NCBI GenBank assembly: GCA_020137815.1
Contig: CM035356.1
Span: 1,586,232 to 1,650,231 of the forward strand
Length of the DNA: 64,000 bases
Source of the DNA: Hormiphora californensis
Taxonomy: Eukaryota > Ctenophora > Tentaculata > Cydippida > Pleurobrachiidae
Direction of reading: 5' to 3'
The notes under the pieces are model-generated. The model was not told the origin of the DNA. It was given only the letters and a program-made list of their open reading frames with translations, and ran no database searches. The position numbers and the translations under genes were made by a program. Shown in pieces: positions 11,180-31,920 of this stretch. Within the stretch, counting starts at the first letter, position 1, and each line of letters begins with the position of its first letter.

Positions 11180-13008
11180 ATGATGGGAATCAACGAACTG
11201 ACTAAATCACTTCTCCGGTAAGTGTATTTTGGGATTGGATATTTTTGGTTGGTCTTGGAAATTATTTTCAGACTTGCATGCAGTGCGTGCCAGACGAAAC
11301 TGTATCAGCTTTTTATATACTTTCTTAATTGTTGATAAACTGCATGCCTTTCTTGCTCGACTGCAGTTGTTGTTGTACAGATCTGTTGTATTGTATTGAT
11401 ACCCTCCCTCTCAAGGGAGAGAGGAACTATAATGTCTTGATACAAGATACATATTTCTCTCTGTTTTGTTCCCCATTACATTGCTATGAGTTGTCTCGTC
11501 TTTTCCATAGCATTATGAGAACAGCTCGTGTTGTCAGTGTAGAGCTCTGTTACATATTTAATGTGGTAAATTAGCTACTATGGCTACTATCATTAATAAA
11601 TATATAGTGTGGGTGTACGGCCCGTGTGGGGCAATAAAAATGCCCCCCCAAGTCTACCATAGTTCCAGATATCGTGGAGCGCTAAAATTTGGTTCAGTAA
11701 CTCTATGAGACAAATAAATAACTTGACCAAAATTTCAGACATCTAGCTCAAAATTCATTTTTTTGATAGGAATGAACATTGTCATTCATTCCAGGAAAAA
11801 ATATTTCCGGTTCAAAATTTAACCAATTATGTTTGGCTATCGATTAGCTTTCCAATGTGACCAAGATCAGCTAAATTGGACAACCACAAGAGACACAGTG
11901 TCATGTTGTTTAAGTTAGTCAGGTCATGTGATCTTCACTGAATCGTTGATCGTGTTCAGTATTACGAATTGGTCTAAGTGGTAGAGAATCACGTATCACA
12001 TCTGCTAATGAGGGATGGACGATGCTGATTGGTCATGAGATCTGCAGCTCTTTGATAATGTCCTCTTTCCTCGAATCACATCACCCTGTATTGGTACACA
12101 TACCAATTAGCGGCCATGATACGAGATTCCTTTGCCCATTGGCCCGATTAGCAATCCCGGAAACTCAACGATTCGGTGAAGATCACATGACCTGACTAAC
12201 TTAAAGCAACATGACACTGTGTCTCTTGTGTTTGTCCAATTTAGCCGATCTTGGTCCCATTGGAAAGCTAATCGATAGCCAAACATAATTGGTTAAATTT
12301 TGAACCGGAAAATATTTTTTCCTGGAATGAATGACAATGTTCATTCCGATCAAAAAAATGAATTTTGAGCTAGAGGTCTGAAATTTTGGCCAAGTTATTT
12401 ATTTGTCTTATAGAGTTACTGTACCAAATTTTAGCGCTCCACGATATCTGGAACTATGGTAGACTTGGGGGGCATTTTTATTGCCCCACACGGTATACTG
12501 CTCGACTCAATATAATATATCATTTTACCTAGGATAGATAGCTTCCTCTGAAGGTCACCCCGTGACGTCAAACCTTCCCCATTAGATGGAACTTGCTCAA
12601 ACCTGCCCCAGTATATATAATGTAGTTTCTCTGGGCCATTCTTTTTGATCTGCTCTATTATATCTTGAGAAGAAAGAAACATTTAGAGTGTGCCCATTTT
12701 TCATTCTCCGAGGTAGTAATAATTAAACAGCACATTGCTTACGTTATAGGTACACGTAGTTTTAAAGTATATATATTCGCATCTCAACTTGTTTTCTCAG
12801 AGAGAATTGAGAATATGAGGAAAGAGGAGAGATAGGGGCCCAGAGATAGGGAGAGAAAGAGAAGTCCAGTGAGTGATACAGCGAGAGAGAGGCCCGGAGC
12901 TAGTCTATCTATGAGTAAGATCCACTAGAGCTGTGTATTGAAATTTGCACCCAGACTGTACCACTTCCAATTCTACGTCATTGTCCATCTTGCTTTACAA
13001 TTATCATC

Positions 13009-13040
<32 letters not shown>

Positions 13041-16000
13041 ACTCCCTATCTGATCCCTACATTTTCTCTATCAATTTTCCTGTCTATCTTTTTCCGTGAC
13101 AGTCTGATTGTCAAGTGAGTTTGGGGTCGGGAAGAGTTAGGTTGAGCCATTTTTGATGGTTTCCAGATAATATGGCGTTTCTCAAGCGTGCCTTTCGTTC
13201 AATGGAATTGATTGACTTGCTCAGGACTCAGGTCCTCTTTTCCGCACAATTTTAATGGGGTAACCGTAAAAGTTGTTGAGTAAGGGGTGAGAGACCACCC
13301 CTTACTCAATAAGGTAAAAGTTTTAGCAATGCAACTCCCAATTCTGTTTATAAAAAGAAAGAAGCTTGAAATAGAGATTCTTAGTTTTCAGTCCTTTTCT
13401 CTTAGTTAGAGATCGGTTTGGAGAGCTATAGAGAGGATCCAGACAGCAAACTAGCCGAGAAGAAAGAATCTCAATGCTGCTCTTCCTTTTGTATCATTGT
13501 ACTTTTAGAAACTGTTGTTTGCTACTACTATATATAATACTATACCCAGTATAGATCAGTATGTACTGCAAACCTGTCAGAGCATTGGCCTGACCCTCAT
13601 TCTCAGTTCTTCAAATATCGCGAGAAATGTGGTCAGAGCATTGGCCTGACATCTGAAAACCGGGAGGTCAGGTGGAAGCAGTTCGGAATAGCATGCAGAG
13701 TGAACATGACTTGTAATGCAGAGTGAACATTTCACATCCATCTAAAGATGAGAGTTGAGTAGAAAGATACAACATTTTATAGTAGCTCTGTACTGATGCA
13801 GGATGGTTTCGAAACATGTTGGATTGTTGCAGGAGAGAGAAATAGATCTAGCACCACCCTTTGTCTGGTTCAATAGGAGCTGTTTCTAGGGGTGAGGTGT
13901 TGTCGCTGGGAGGCCGCAATGTGCGTCATTCCTTTGGGCACGTTGCGCTATCCCCTGTACGTAGCGCTGCCAAGTCATTCCTTCTCAGGTCCCCCCTATT
14001 TAGGCAGTATCCCACGCACTCCGCCCCTCGTCAACTATTTTTACCAGCTTGTCCGTGATTTATCGAGGTCGAAACTGTTATGTTTGTTTTGATCTTTATT
14101 TTTCCTCTCTTTGTATCTTGGTAACGAAATTACCCCGCCCAGGCTGCAACGTGGTAGTAGGGCATGCTTTGACGTGCCTGCAGGGTAGGGGTTACTTCCC
14201 CTTCCATCTCTGTATCATCATGTTTCTCGCTGTCACTCCCTCAAAACTTTGAAAACAAGTTGTGGTTGGATTTGCTAATGATTTTAAATCACGTTTCCCT
14301 TTTAGTAGAGTCGATAACTACATCGACCTCTCCCAATTGTTCCAGTTTTTGTCACATCTGTTTGGAGCCTCGACACGACCTCTAAACAGGTGTTACTTTT
14401 CACAAACTGTTTTCATCTTGGTGTAATCAGCAGTTTGAAATGTTTTGTTGATCATAACAAAACCTAACTTTTTTTTTTCAACTTGGGGAAAACCAGGGTG
14501 TAAAAATTTAGCTCAGGTTCCCTGAGAAACCATGGGGAACTCTAAAGATATTTCAAGGGGGTTTTCCTTAAATCATAATCCGGGGGAGAAAAATTTTTGA
14601 GTTGGACGTACGTGAATTCCAAAACCTAATTTTAAATTTAAAACGTTAATGTGCGCTTCCTCTTTTCTCCCCCTTTTAAAAAGTTATCTCCGCCGGCGAA
14701 ACCGCCCGTGGGTTTTTTCCAGAGAGAGTGGAGACATACAAAAACATGTAAAAAAGCCTGCCACGCTCCGTACTCCGATTGATTTTTTTCTCCACCGGGA
14801 TTAATGATTAGGGAGAACGGTTTTAAAAATATCTTTGGGGCCCGGAGGGTTATCGGGGACCTAGAGCAAACTTTTGACACCCAGGTTTTTCCCCCAAATT
14901 GAAAAAAAAATATTGGTTTTTTTTTGATAAACAACATTTCAACGCTGTTTAAAACCCCAAGAAAAAAACAGTTTGTGAAAAAGTAACCCTGTTTAAGGTG
15001 TGTCAGGGCCAAAACAATGTGCAAAAACTGGAAAAAAGGGGGAGAGGTCATGGTTCGACCAAAAATTTTTCCTCTACGTTAAAAAAAAGGGGGGGAAGAA
15101 AAAATGGGAGGGTAGGGGGTAAAAAGGGGGGGGGAAAGATCGGGGGGGTTTTTTGGGTGGTTTTATTGGTTTACGTCTCCCCTTCCCCCTTGAATTGGAT
15201 GCCTTGAAAACCCCCGAGCTCCTATATTTCAGGCTCCAAAACAATTTTTTAATCCAGGTGCAGTCCCTTTCACTCCCAAACTCCTCTAAGATTTTTTTAC
15301 ATCATCCTCTTCTTGGTTTTACAAATAACTCTGCTCTCGCTTCTCTCATTATTTTCTATTGATTGTCTCATCAGTATCACCGTGATATCATTTTTGTTTC
15401 CTGGAGAGGAAAAGAAGTCTAGCTGGCAAACTCTCTTGACGCTTCAATAAATCTTCTTCCATGCCAAAATTAAATCATGGTAGGCCTGCAAGGGAGCTGC
15501 AGAAAATTGGATCCGAATCAGCATGCAGTTTGTGCAAAATCCTAAATTTAATTTCCTCTCATCTAGCCAATAATCTTTGCTTGTTCAAAAGTACAAAACC
15601 TATCTTTGCCCAACTTTTTCTCTGCATTCTATGACATTTTCGTGTTAGCTGTGCTACTTTCCCCCAAAACAACTGATATGCTACCAGATCGTCTCTGCAG
15701 CATTGTGTGGCTCACACTGCATTTCAGAAAATGACACAGATCGCTCTGTAAAGGGTTTTCGGCGATCATAATTGATGGTGTTGACTGCTTATTTGGTTTT
15801 TTCATGTCCTCCCCAAATAATCTCGTATCGCGGCAGTGCCGTCAAAACAAGCGTGTGAGTGAGAGTGTGTGAGTGAGAGAAAGCAGAACACAACCGTTAA
15901 TTTGTTCTTTAATTTTAGCTTTCTGACCTCACCTTTTCTCTCTCTCTCTCTCTCTACCTTCCTCTTCTCAGTTCTCGCATCCTTTCTCTCTCCTAACTAT

Positions 16001-18715
16001 TTACTGGGATATTTTTGACAGCAGAGCCCGACATTTTCTCTCTCTGCCACATGCACTCACTACTACACTGAACATATATTCTGTTACAACTATTATCTTG
16101 CGAGTCTTTTGCTAATTATTCTTTTTACCATGCATTTGAACAGCTTATACCCCGCTTATACAACAGCCTATGAATGATAGTTTAGGGAAAATGGGCCTGG
16201 TGTTGTGGGGATGGTTAGAAATAAAGTTTACCCAGCCGTTTTATCTAAAACTAACCAATTCCCTCCTTTTCCCATTAAATAGGGACAAACTAATGAAGGA
16301 GAGGAGAATGAGATCGAGTGAGAAGGAGCAGAAGACCAGTCAAAAGAGGTCTGTGTCACCTCTTGCTCAGCGCTCAAAACGGAGGATCATAGAAGATAGC
16401 GTTGAGCAGGTTAGTTCCCCATTTTCATTGTTTGAAGTTGATATCTTGTGAAGTTGGCCTTCTTGTGGCGCCTCTCAGGGCGTGTATACTTGTATATTTC
16501 ACATTGAATATCTTGACCCTCATGGGGGTGCAGACCTCCCTGTGAAATACCACAACTTCTTCTATGTCACATCTCATCTCAATGTTAGCCAGGCCATGTG
16601 GGTGTAAAAATATCTCGAACAGCTCCTATCCGGGGCCTATTTCCGATGGGGCCTAATATCATTTCACACTATATATCGGAAATAGTGCGGTGGTTTAAAA
16701 TAACCCAGCTAAACAAGTTATGAAATAACTTCACCTGGGTCTGTCATTGTGTTTGCTGAGTGTACCATGCCAGGCTATCGTGGATGTACTCGAAATGAAG
16801 ATATCCTAATTCGTCGACTGTCCAGGGTAAATACTGAATAATCAAGGTACAGTCGGACCCCGATTTACCGGGCCCCGATTTACTGGAACCCCGATTTACC
16901 GGGCAAAACCCTTTCCCCCGAGCATCCCGGTAAATCGGGGTCCGACTGTACATCCTAGTTTTGTAATCAGTTTGGTAAATTTGAAGTTAGTAGCTAGACT
17001 AATAGCGTGATCTGATTATTACACCGAGCTGTGTAATCTGTCACGCCCTAAATATATGCATCTCGCCGTTTACTNNNNNNNNNNNNNNNNNNNNNNNNNN
17101 NNNNNNNNNNNNNNNNNNNNNNNNNNNNNNNNNNNNNNNNNNNNNNNNNNNNNNNNNNNNNNNNNNNNNNNNNNCACCTAACAGTGTGTGCAGCAGTTGT
17201 ATCAAGTACCACCATCATGTTGTGTTTTTCATTGTTCCCACATTCGCCACTCCCTTGCTATTTTATCAGACCCTTTTTGACTGAGAATCCGAGTAGATTG
17301 ATCACTCATCTATGACTCCAAAAATAATTTTATGAACTCAAGGTTTGGAGTTACTTACTTACTTACAACTGCTCACTCGCCTATAGTGCAGATGTTCAAA
17401 GCTGAGAAGTTTATTAATGCGAGTGTACACGACTGTGCTAGGTATATTCTTGGAAATAGTGTTATATTCTGACACTTTTCATTTTCTCTACCACAAAGCC
17501 GCCTTTTTCATCTAGGAGTTTTTTCTCCCCGTGCACACGGCAGTTGTTCATTCATTGGTGGGCTAAATTTACCTTCTTAGCTTTCTTCTCAATATTTTCC
17601 CTCCGCTCGCAGAATGATAGTTTAGGGAAAATGGGCCTGGTGTTGTGGGGATGGTTAGAAATAAAGTTTACCCAGCCGTTTTATCTAAAACTAACCAATT
17701 CCCTCCTTTTCCCATTAAATAGGGACAAACTAATGAAGGAGAGGAGAATGAGATCGAGTGAGAAGGAGCAGAAGACCAGTCAAAAGAGGTCTGTGTCACC
17801 TCTTGCTCAGCGCTCAAAACGGAGGATCATAGAAGATAGCGTTGAGCAGGTTAGTTCCCCATTTTCATTGTTTGAAGTTGATATCTTGTGAAGTTGGCCT
17901 TCTTGTGGCGCCTCTCAGGGCGTGTATACTTGTATATTTCACATTGAATATCTTGACCCTCATGGGGGTGCAGACCTCCCTGTGAAATACCACAACTTCT
18001 TCTATGTCACATCTCATCTCAATGTTAGCCAGGCCATGTGGGTGTAAAAATATCTCGAACAGCTCCTATCCGGGGCCTATTTCCGATGGGGCCTAATATC
18101 ATTTCACACTATATATCGGAAATAGTGCGGTGGTTTAAAATAACCCAGCTAAACAAGTTATGAAATAACTTCACCTGGGTCTGTCATTGTGTTTGCTGAG
18201 TGTACCATGCCAGGCTATCGTGGATGTACTCGAAATGAAGATATCCTAATTCGTCGACTGTCCAGGGTAAATACTGAATAATCAAGGTACAGTCGGACCC
18301 CGATTTACCGGGCCCCGATTTACTGGAACCCCGATTTACCGGGCAAAACCCTTTCCCCCGAGCATCCCGGTAAATCGGGGTCCGACTGTACATCCTAGTT
18401 TTGTAATCAGTTTGGTAAATTTGAAGTTAGTAGCTAGACTAATAGCGTGATCTGATTATTACACCGAGCTGTGTAATCTGTCACGCCCTAAATATATGCA
18501 TCTCGCCGTTTACTGTTTAGTGTACACAACCTTAGACTGAAGTCACTGGGGGGAGGCGAGAAATATAGTGATATATATTAGGATATCTATCTCACTTTCT
18601 TCCTCTCACTTTCTCTCTCTGATTATTAACTCACTTCATCCGTATGAAATATTTGAAGAGTTAATGCAAGTCTGAGCTTTGATCTTCTTGGCTCCTGTGA
18701 GCAATTTAATTGATA

Positions 18716-18803
<88 letters not shown>

Positions 18804-19958
18804 CTCTCTCAATTTCTCCTTCTCTTACATTTCTCATCCCTTCGCTGTCAGATGAAGAAATACCAAGATATTATAAGAGAGATATGATCGTGCGCTTGGT
18901 TATAAAATTCTCTCACAATTTACTTGTTCAAATTAATCGTGAGAGAAATTTAAGTTTGAATTGCCAGTAATTACTAATTACAGTTGTCTGCACGTCACTC
19001 ATGACCAATGGCATGCTAGAACTAAGAACGTCCATTTAGTCCATATAGTTCCATATCTCAAATAATGCACACCTTTTAGACCGCCTTGATCAAACAAACT
19101 GCACTATTAATTGCACAAATTAAACCCTCTCGTTTCCCGACTACCCGCTCTTACCTCATATCTCCTCGAATATACCCGCTCTTACCCCCATCTCTTCTCC
19201 TCCCAGGTGCTCCGAGACACGATATTCCAGTTGTCAGTAAACAAGTTGCAGTTCTCCAGATGGAAACTGCACGAACCTCCCCTGTCCAGGACTGTCCTAA
19301 TTTGGAACATGGTCCGGGTAATCGACAAGGAGATACAACAGGAAAAGGTGAAAATCTAACGAATTGAAATCTAACAAATTGAAATATAATTGTCGATCTG
19401 CTGTTTTACATTGCATGGAAGGGTTCTGGAAGTACACTTTCTCCCAATAAGAGTCTTACCCTGGCCTTGTTCTAATGTGGTGCAGTGAGACAGATTCGAA
19501 CAAGACAAGCCCGCCCCTAACACAGAACCTCCCTCAGGTCGTTGACGATGTGTTATCAATACTGGGTGATGAGAGCAATGTAAAGTTCATCAAGGTCTGC
19601 AGAACGGACCAGTCAGCCCCTAATTCCCCTACCCCTCCTTCTGAAGAGGATCTAGGGGAGGATGAGGATGATGATGACGATGAGGTGGGTGTTCCAGACA
19701 TTTTCAAATATTTATTTTCATACTTATCTGACATTTCCCCCACATTTCCAAACCCTAATACTATAACAACCATCCTGCCATCCTATACCTACCTAGTACC
19801 TAACCTCCTCACGCCCACGCCAGGTACTAGAAGAACATCACCACCATGACAAGGATGTAGAGATGGTATCGGAACCTGTCAAGATCGTATCAGCGGGTCT
19901 GGTGACCAGCACCAACGAGTGGACCACAAATACCGATTCAGCGGCTGTGGCTGTCTAA
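11180..19958 (+). CDS. SERTA-domain protein (CDCA4/SERTAD/taranis type), five exons, 211 residues
   Basis: Exons: 11180-11217, 16283-16409 (an identical copy at 17723-17849), 19207-19347, 19490-19684 and 19824-19958. All junctions are in phase and the total is 636 nt. Exon 2 is basic (residues 14-55). Exon 3 (56-102) is a SERTA domain: LRDTIFQLSVNKLQ, then EPPLSRTVLIWNMVRVID, matching the family pattern of a leading helix, SxxKLQ and EPxLxRSVLIxNTxRxI. Exon 4 ends in an acidic run (EEDLGEDEDDDDDE), as in the transactivating C-termini of this family. SERTA proteins are nuclear regulators that bind E2F/DP, CDK4 or PP2A partners. The exon-4 acceptor is taken at AG 19488-19489 because it keeps phase; CAG at 19484-19485 would shift it. 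Which copy of exon 2 is real is unclear. More 5' non-coding exons are possible. Confidence 0.82.
11622..12493. mobile_element. Large foldback element, 872 bp, in SERTA-gene intron 1
   Basis: The left arm (11622 to about 11956, starting CCGTGTGGGGCAATAAAAAT) is matched by the reverse complement of about 12166-12493 with only scattered mismatches over about 330 bp. About 210 bp of unique spacer lie between. There is no ORF. In the pre-mRNA this would form a very long hairpin. Confidence 0.85.
13276..13309. repeat. Perfect 14-bp hairpin
   Basis: TTGAGTAAGGGGTG, a 6-base loop (agagac), then CACCCCTTACTCAA. It is isolated inside the intron. Confidence 0.7.
13576..13650 (+). repeat. GTCAG short dispersed repeat, two-box copy
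   Basis: The same 19-mer GTCAGAGCATTGGCCTGAC occurs at 13576-13594 and 13632-13650. The 37-bp core resembles the one at 7589-7632 (cattctcagttcttcaaat, then cgcgaga). Confidence 0.75.
14470..15310. other. Suspected low-quality sequence
   Basis: Runs of A, T, C and G of 5-10 bases follow each other without microsatellite order (for example 14905-14930 and 15083-15150). This differs from everything around it and resembles consensus error or degraded read ends. Open frames inside should not be trusted. Confidence 0.6.
16172..17074 (+). repeat. 903-bp direct repeat, copy 1 (contains SERTA exon 2)
   Basis: It appears base-identical to 17612-18514, at an offset of exactly 1440. It contains SERTA-gene exon 2 and a pogo-like MITE. 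It ends directly at the N gap. Confidence 0.95.
16850..16948. mobile_element. Pogo/Tc1-like MITE, 99 bp
   Basis: Starts CAGTCGGACCCCGATTTACC and ends with its inverted copy, GGTAAATCGGGGTCCGACTG. TA lies on both sides (16848-16849, 16949-16950). The internal gatttaccggg and gatttactgg are additional partial repeats. Confidence 0.85.
17075..17174. other. Assembly gap, 100 N
   Basis: Exactly 100 undefined bases, the usual placeholder for a gap of unknown size. It lies between the two copies of the 903-bp block. Confidence 0.99.
17612..18514 (+). repeat. 903-bp direct repeat, copy 2 (contains SERTA exon 2)
   Basis: Identical to 16172-17074 as far as can be read. The left flank (17175-17611) is unique. 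It carries the second copy of SERTA exon 2 at 17723-17849 and the second MITE copy at 18290-18388. Confidence 0.95.
18290..18388. mobile_element. Pogo/Tc1-like MITE, 99 bp (duplicate of 16850)
   Basis: The same element as at 16850-16948, carried by the duplicated block. Confidence 0.85.
18719..18799. repeat. (CT)n microsatellite
   Basis: An almost pure TC dinucleotide run within the SERTA-gene intron. Confidence 0.95.
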
Positions 19959-21540
19959 TGTGTGACGTCACGTGGTATATCACGTGACTAATGTTTAGTC
20001 ACGTGTGTTGTGAACACTGATATGGTGCGAGTTGTATGTGCTTGAAGCCCGGCCCTGGGGGAGTGAAAGAGAGATGGGGACTGTGTCGGTACAATACTGT
20101 TGATGGGGGTGAGAGATTTACTGTTTATTTTGGAAGATCCGTGTGTGTGTCATGTGCACATATCCCACACGAGCTATTTGACATATACCAATAATGCTGG
20201 TTCGGTGTTACATCACCAAGTCATACCGATCTGTAAAAAAACATCATCATTATAAACAGCTATAATTTGGACACTGTTTTTCTTATCTGTTTGTACGTGA
20301 TTTCTGTTGATTGAATTCTTGGAAAACGTGCGTTTAGAAAAAGGAAAGAAAAAAAGTGTGTTAAATTCCTCATCTTTATTGTGTTGATCAGTTGGTCCTG
20401 ATTTTGTAGAGCAGCAAGAGGAAGGTACCACAACCATCTTCCTTTTCATGCTATACGAATATATCACAACCCCACTGCTACCGCTGGGATAGAGAGAGAG
20501 AGAAAGAGAGAGAGATTTGAGTTTTATTTTCACATGCTGTATCAATGTCATTGTGTGTGTTTGTGTGTGTATGTGTGGTTCGTTTATATTGACGTGTAAT
20601 AATCGTGTCTGTGAGAACAGAGGAAAACGCACAAAAATACCAACTGCAGCTTGAAACACACAGATCTATATTAACACCATGTTGTTTTGCTTTATTTATT
20701 CCTCAATTTATCGGCATGTTCGCTTCTCCTTAGAACATTATCACATATATTTTTCTCTGTGTGCGTTGTCTTTTTCAACCTCGTGTGTTTTTGGGTTCGT
20801 GGGAGTGTTCGGTAACTCTTATACTCTCATTCAACCCTCCTGGAGTGTGGGTAACTGTTTCGGTTTCATGTTACTGATTCGGTTACACTACTCCAAAGCA
20901 CACTGTGTCGCTGTTTCGCAGTTTTCGTTTAAACGAGAGCTGGAGCTTCTTTTTTTTCGGTGTTGTGTTTGCCTGTGTATTATTTTGAGTTGTTTTTAAG
21001 AAATATGTTATACACGATCTCAAAATATAACTACATGATATATCTCCGTCCTTTAGTTATACACATCACTGTATAATTCCCCCTTTTATGTAAATTAATT
21101 ATTTCGCTTTGAATCTAATCATAGATTCGGATATTTAGTTTTGTATATTCATTTCCCCACCAAAACTAATTTGTATCGATTTGTTTCCGGCGGGGGAAGG
21201 CGTTATATGATAGCTCTGTCTTTCATAGGATGACCGGTTATACTAAGCAGTAAAATTCACACTCACAGACGACAGAAACATTGAACCGAGACGATGGAAC
21301 GAGAGCTGTCAGAGCATTGGCCTGACAAAACGAGAGCGTATTTTTGTGTCCAGAAACAAAGTAACGATTGTCTAAGTTGACTTTGACGGAAAAAGAATAA
21401 GACAAACATAACACAAGCAGAAATAAACAACAATTATTCGATATTTGTCCCGTTTTACTTTTACGTAGTCACACACAATTCAGAGAGTTCGAAAAACACA
21501 AAACACGCAAACAAAAACACAAAAAAAAAGTAAAATATTC
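19959..21540. other. Convergent 3' region of SERTA and ACAP-like genes
   Basis: AT-rich sequence between two genes that read towards each other. There is a short (GA) tract at 20490-20516. Candidate poly(A) motifs for the minus-strand gene (tttatt on the plus strand) occur near 20374 and 20692-20700. A single GTCAG 19-mer lies at 21308-21326. No further gene is seen. Confidence 0.4.
21308..21326 (+). repeat. GTCAG short repeat, solo box
   Basis: An exact copy of GTCAGAGCATTGGCCTGAC without a second box nearby. Confidence 0.7.
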
Positions 21541-31350
<9,810 letters not shown>

Positions 31351-31463
31351 GGTACCTAGCTAGAACAAGTTTTGGGGTATTTAGGGGGTGAATGGGTTAC
31401 TAGGGATCGAAAGCTAGAGCAACAACAAACCGTTTTAGTAAAACTTGTACATAAACATAAACA

Positions 31464-31910
31464 TAACAAGATTAATTGCATTATGTTCTAACATAATGCT
31501 GAATTTCCCTGCCATGTGAATCTATGAAGAAAGGAAATCATGACCAGATCCGCTGTAGCAGCAAGCGGAACACAAAATCCCGATCATCATATCACACAAA
31601 CAGTATAGAGCAAATCCTTGTGTTTTAGTAGCACTAAATTGCGCGCCACGCCGCCACATTGCGCGCCACACATTTCCTGAAAACGTGCCAATGAAGTGGT
31701 TTATGAAGGAGCAGCTCGTAACTGTGTGCGCGGCTCTTGTTGCTACACCGTTGCCCCTCGCAACTAAAGTGTGACCAAAATGGTCCCTCTACCGATTAGT
31801 TAGTATACCAAAATCGTCGTTTTCGAATTCTAACCCTGCTATGCCTTTTTACAAAGTAAAAAGGCATCCGGGTGAATGCCTTCGGCATTCACCCGGGCAG
31901 GGAAAAAATG
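31464..31910 (-). mobile_element. Palindrome-capped repeat element, copy 2 (3' flank of ADAR)
   Basis: The inverted copy of 24553-25001, with the same three hairpins. Its end lies 10 bases past the ADAR stop codon (TGA complement at 31921-31923), so the ADAR 3' UTR is likely to run into it. It also lies about 115 bp upstream of the ACAP-like start codon. Confidence 0.85.
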
Positions 31911-31920
31911 TGTCAATATC

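Noticed and set aside
14638-15362. Open frames of 69-137 codons on both strands
   Set aside because: They lie in homopolymer-rich, probably erroneous sequence and have low-complexity products.
16744-16953. 69-codon minus-strand ORF present twice
   Set aside because: It runs through the pogo-like MITE and its flank, and appears twice only because of the duplicated block.
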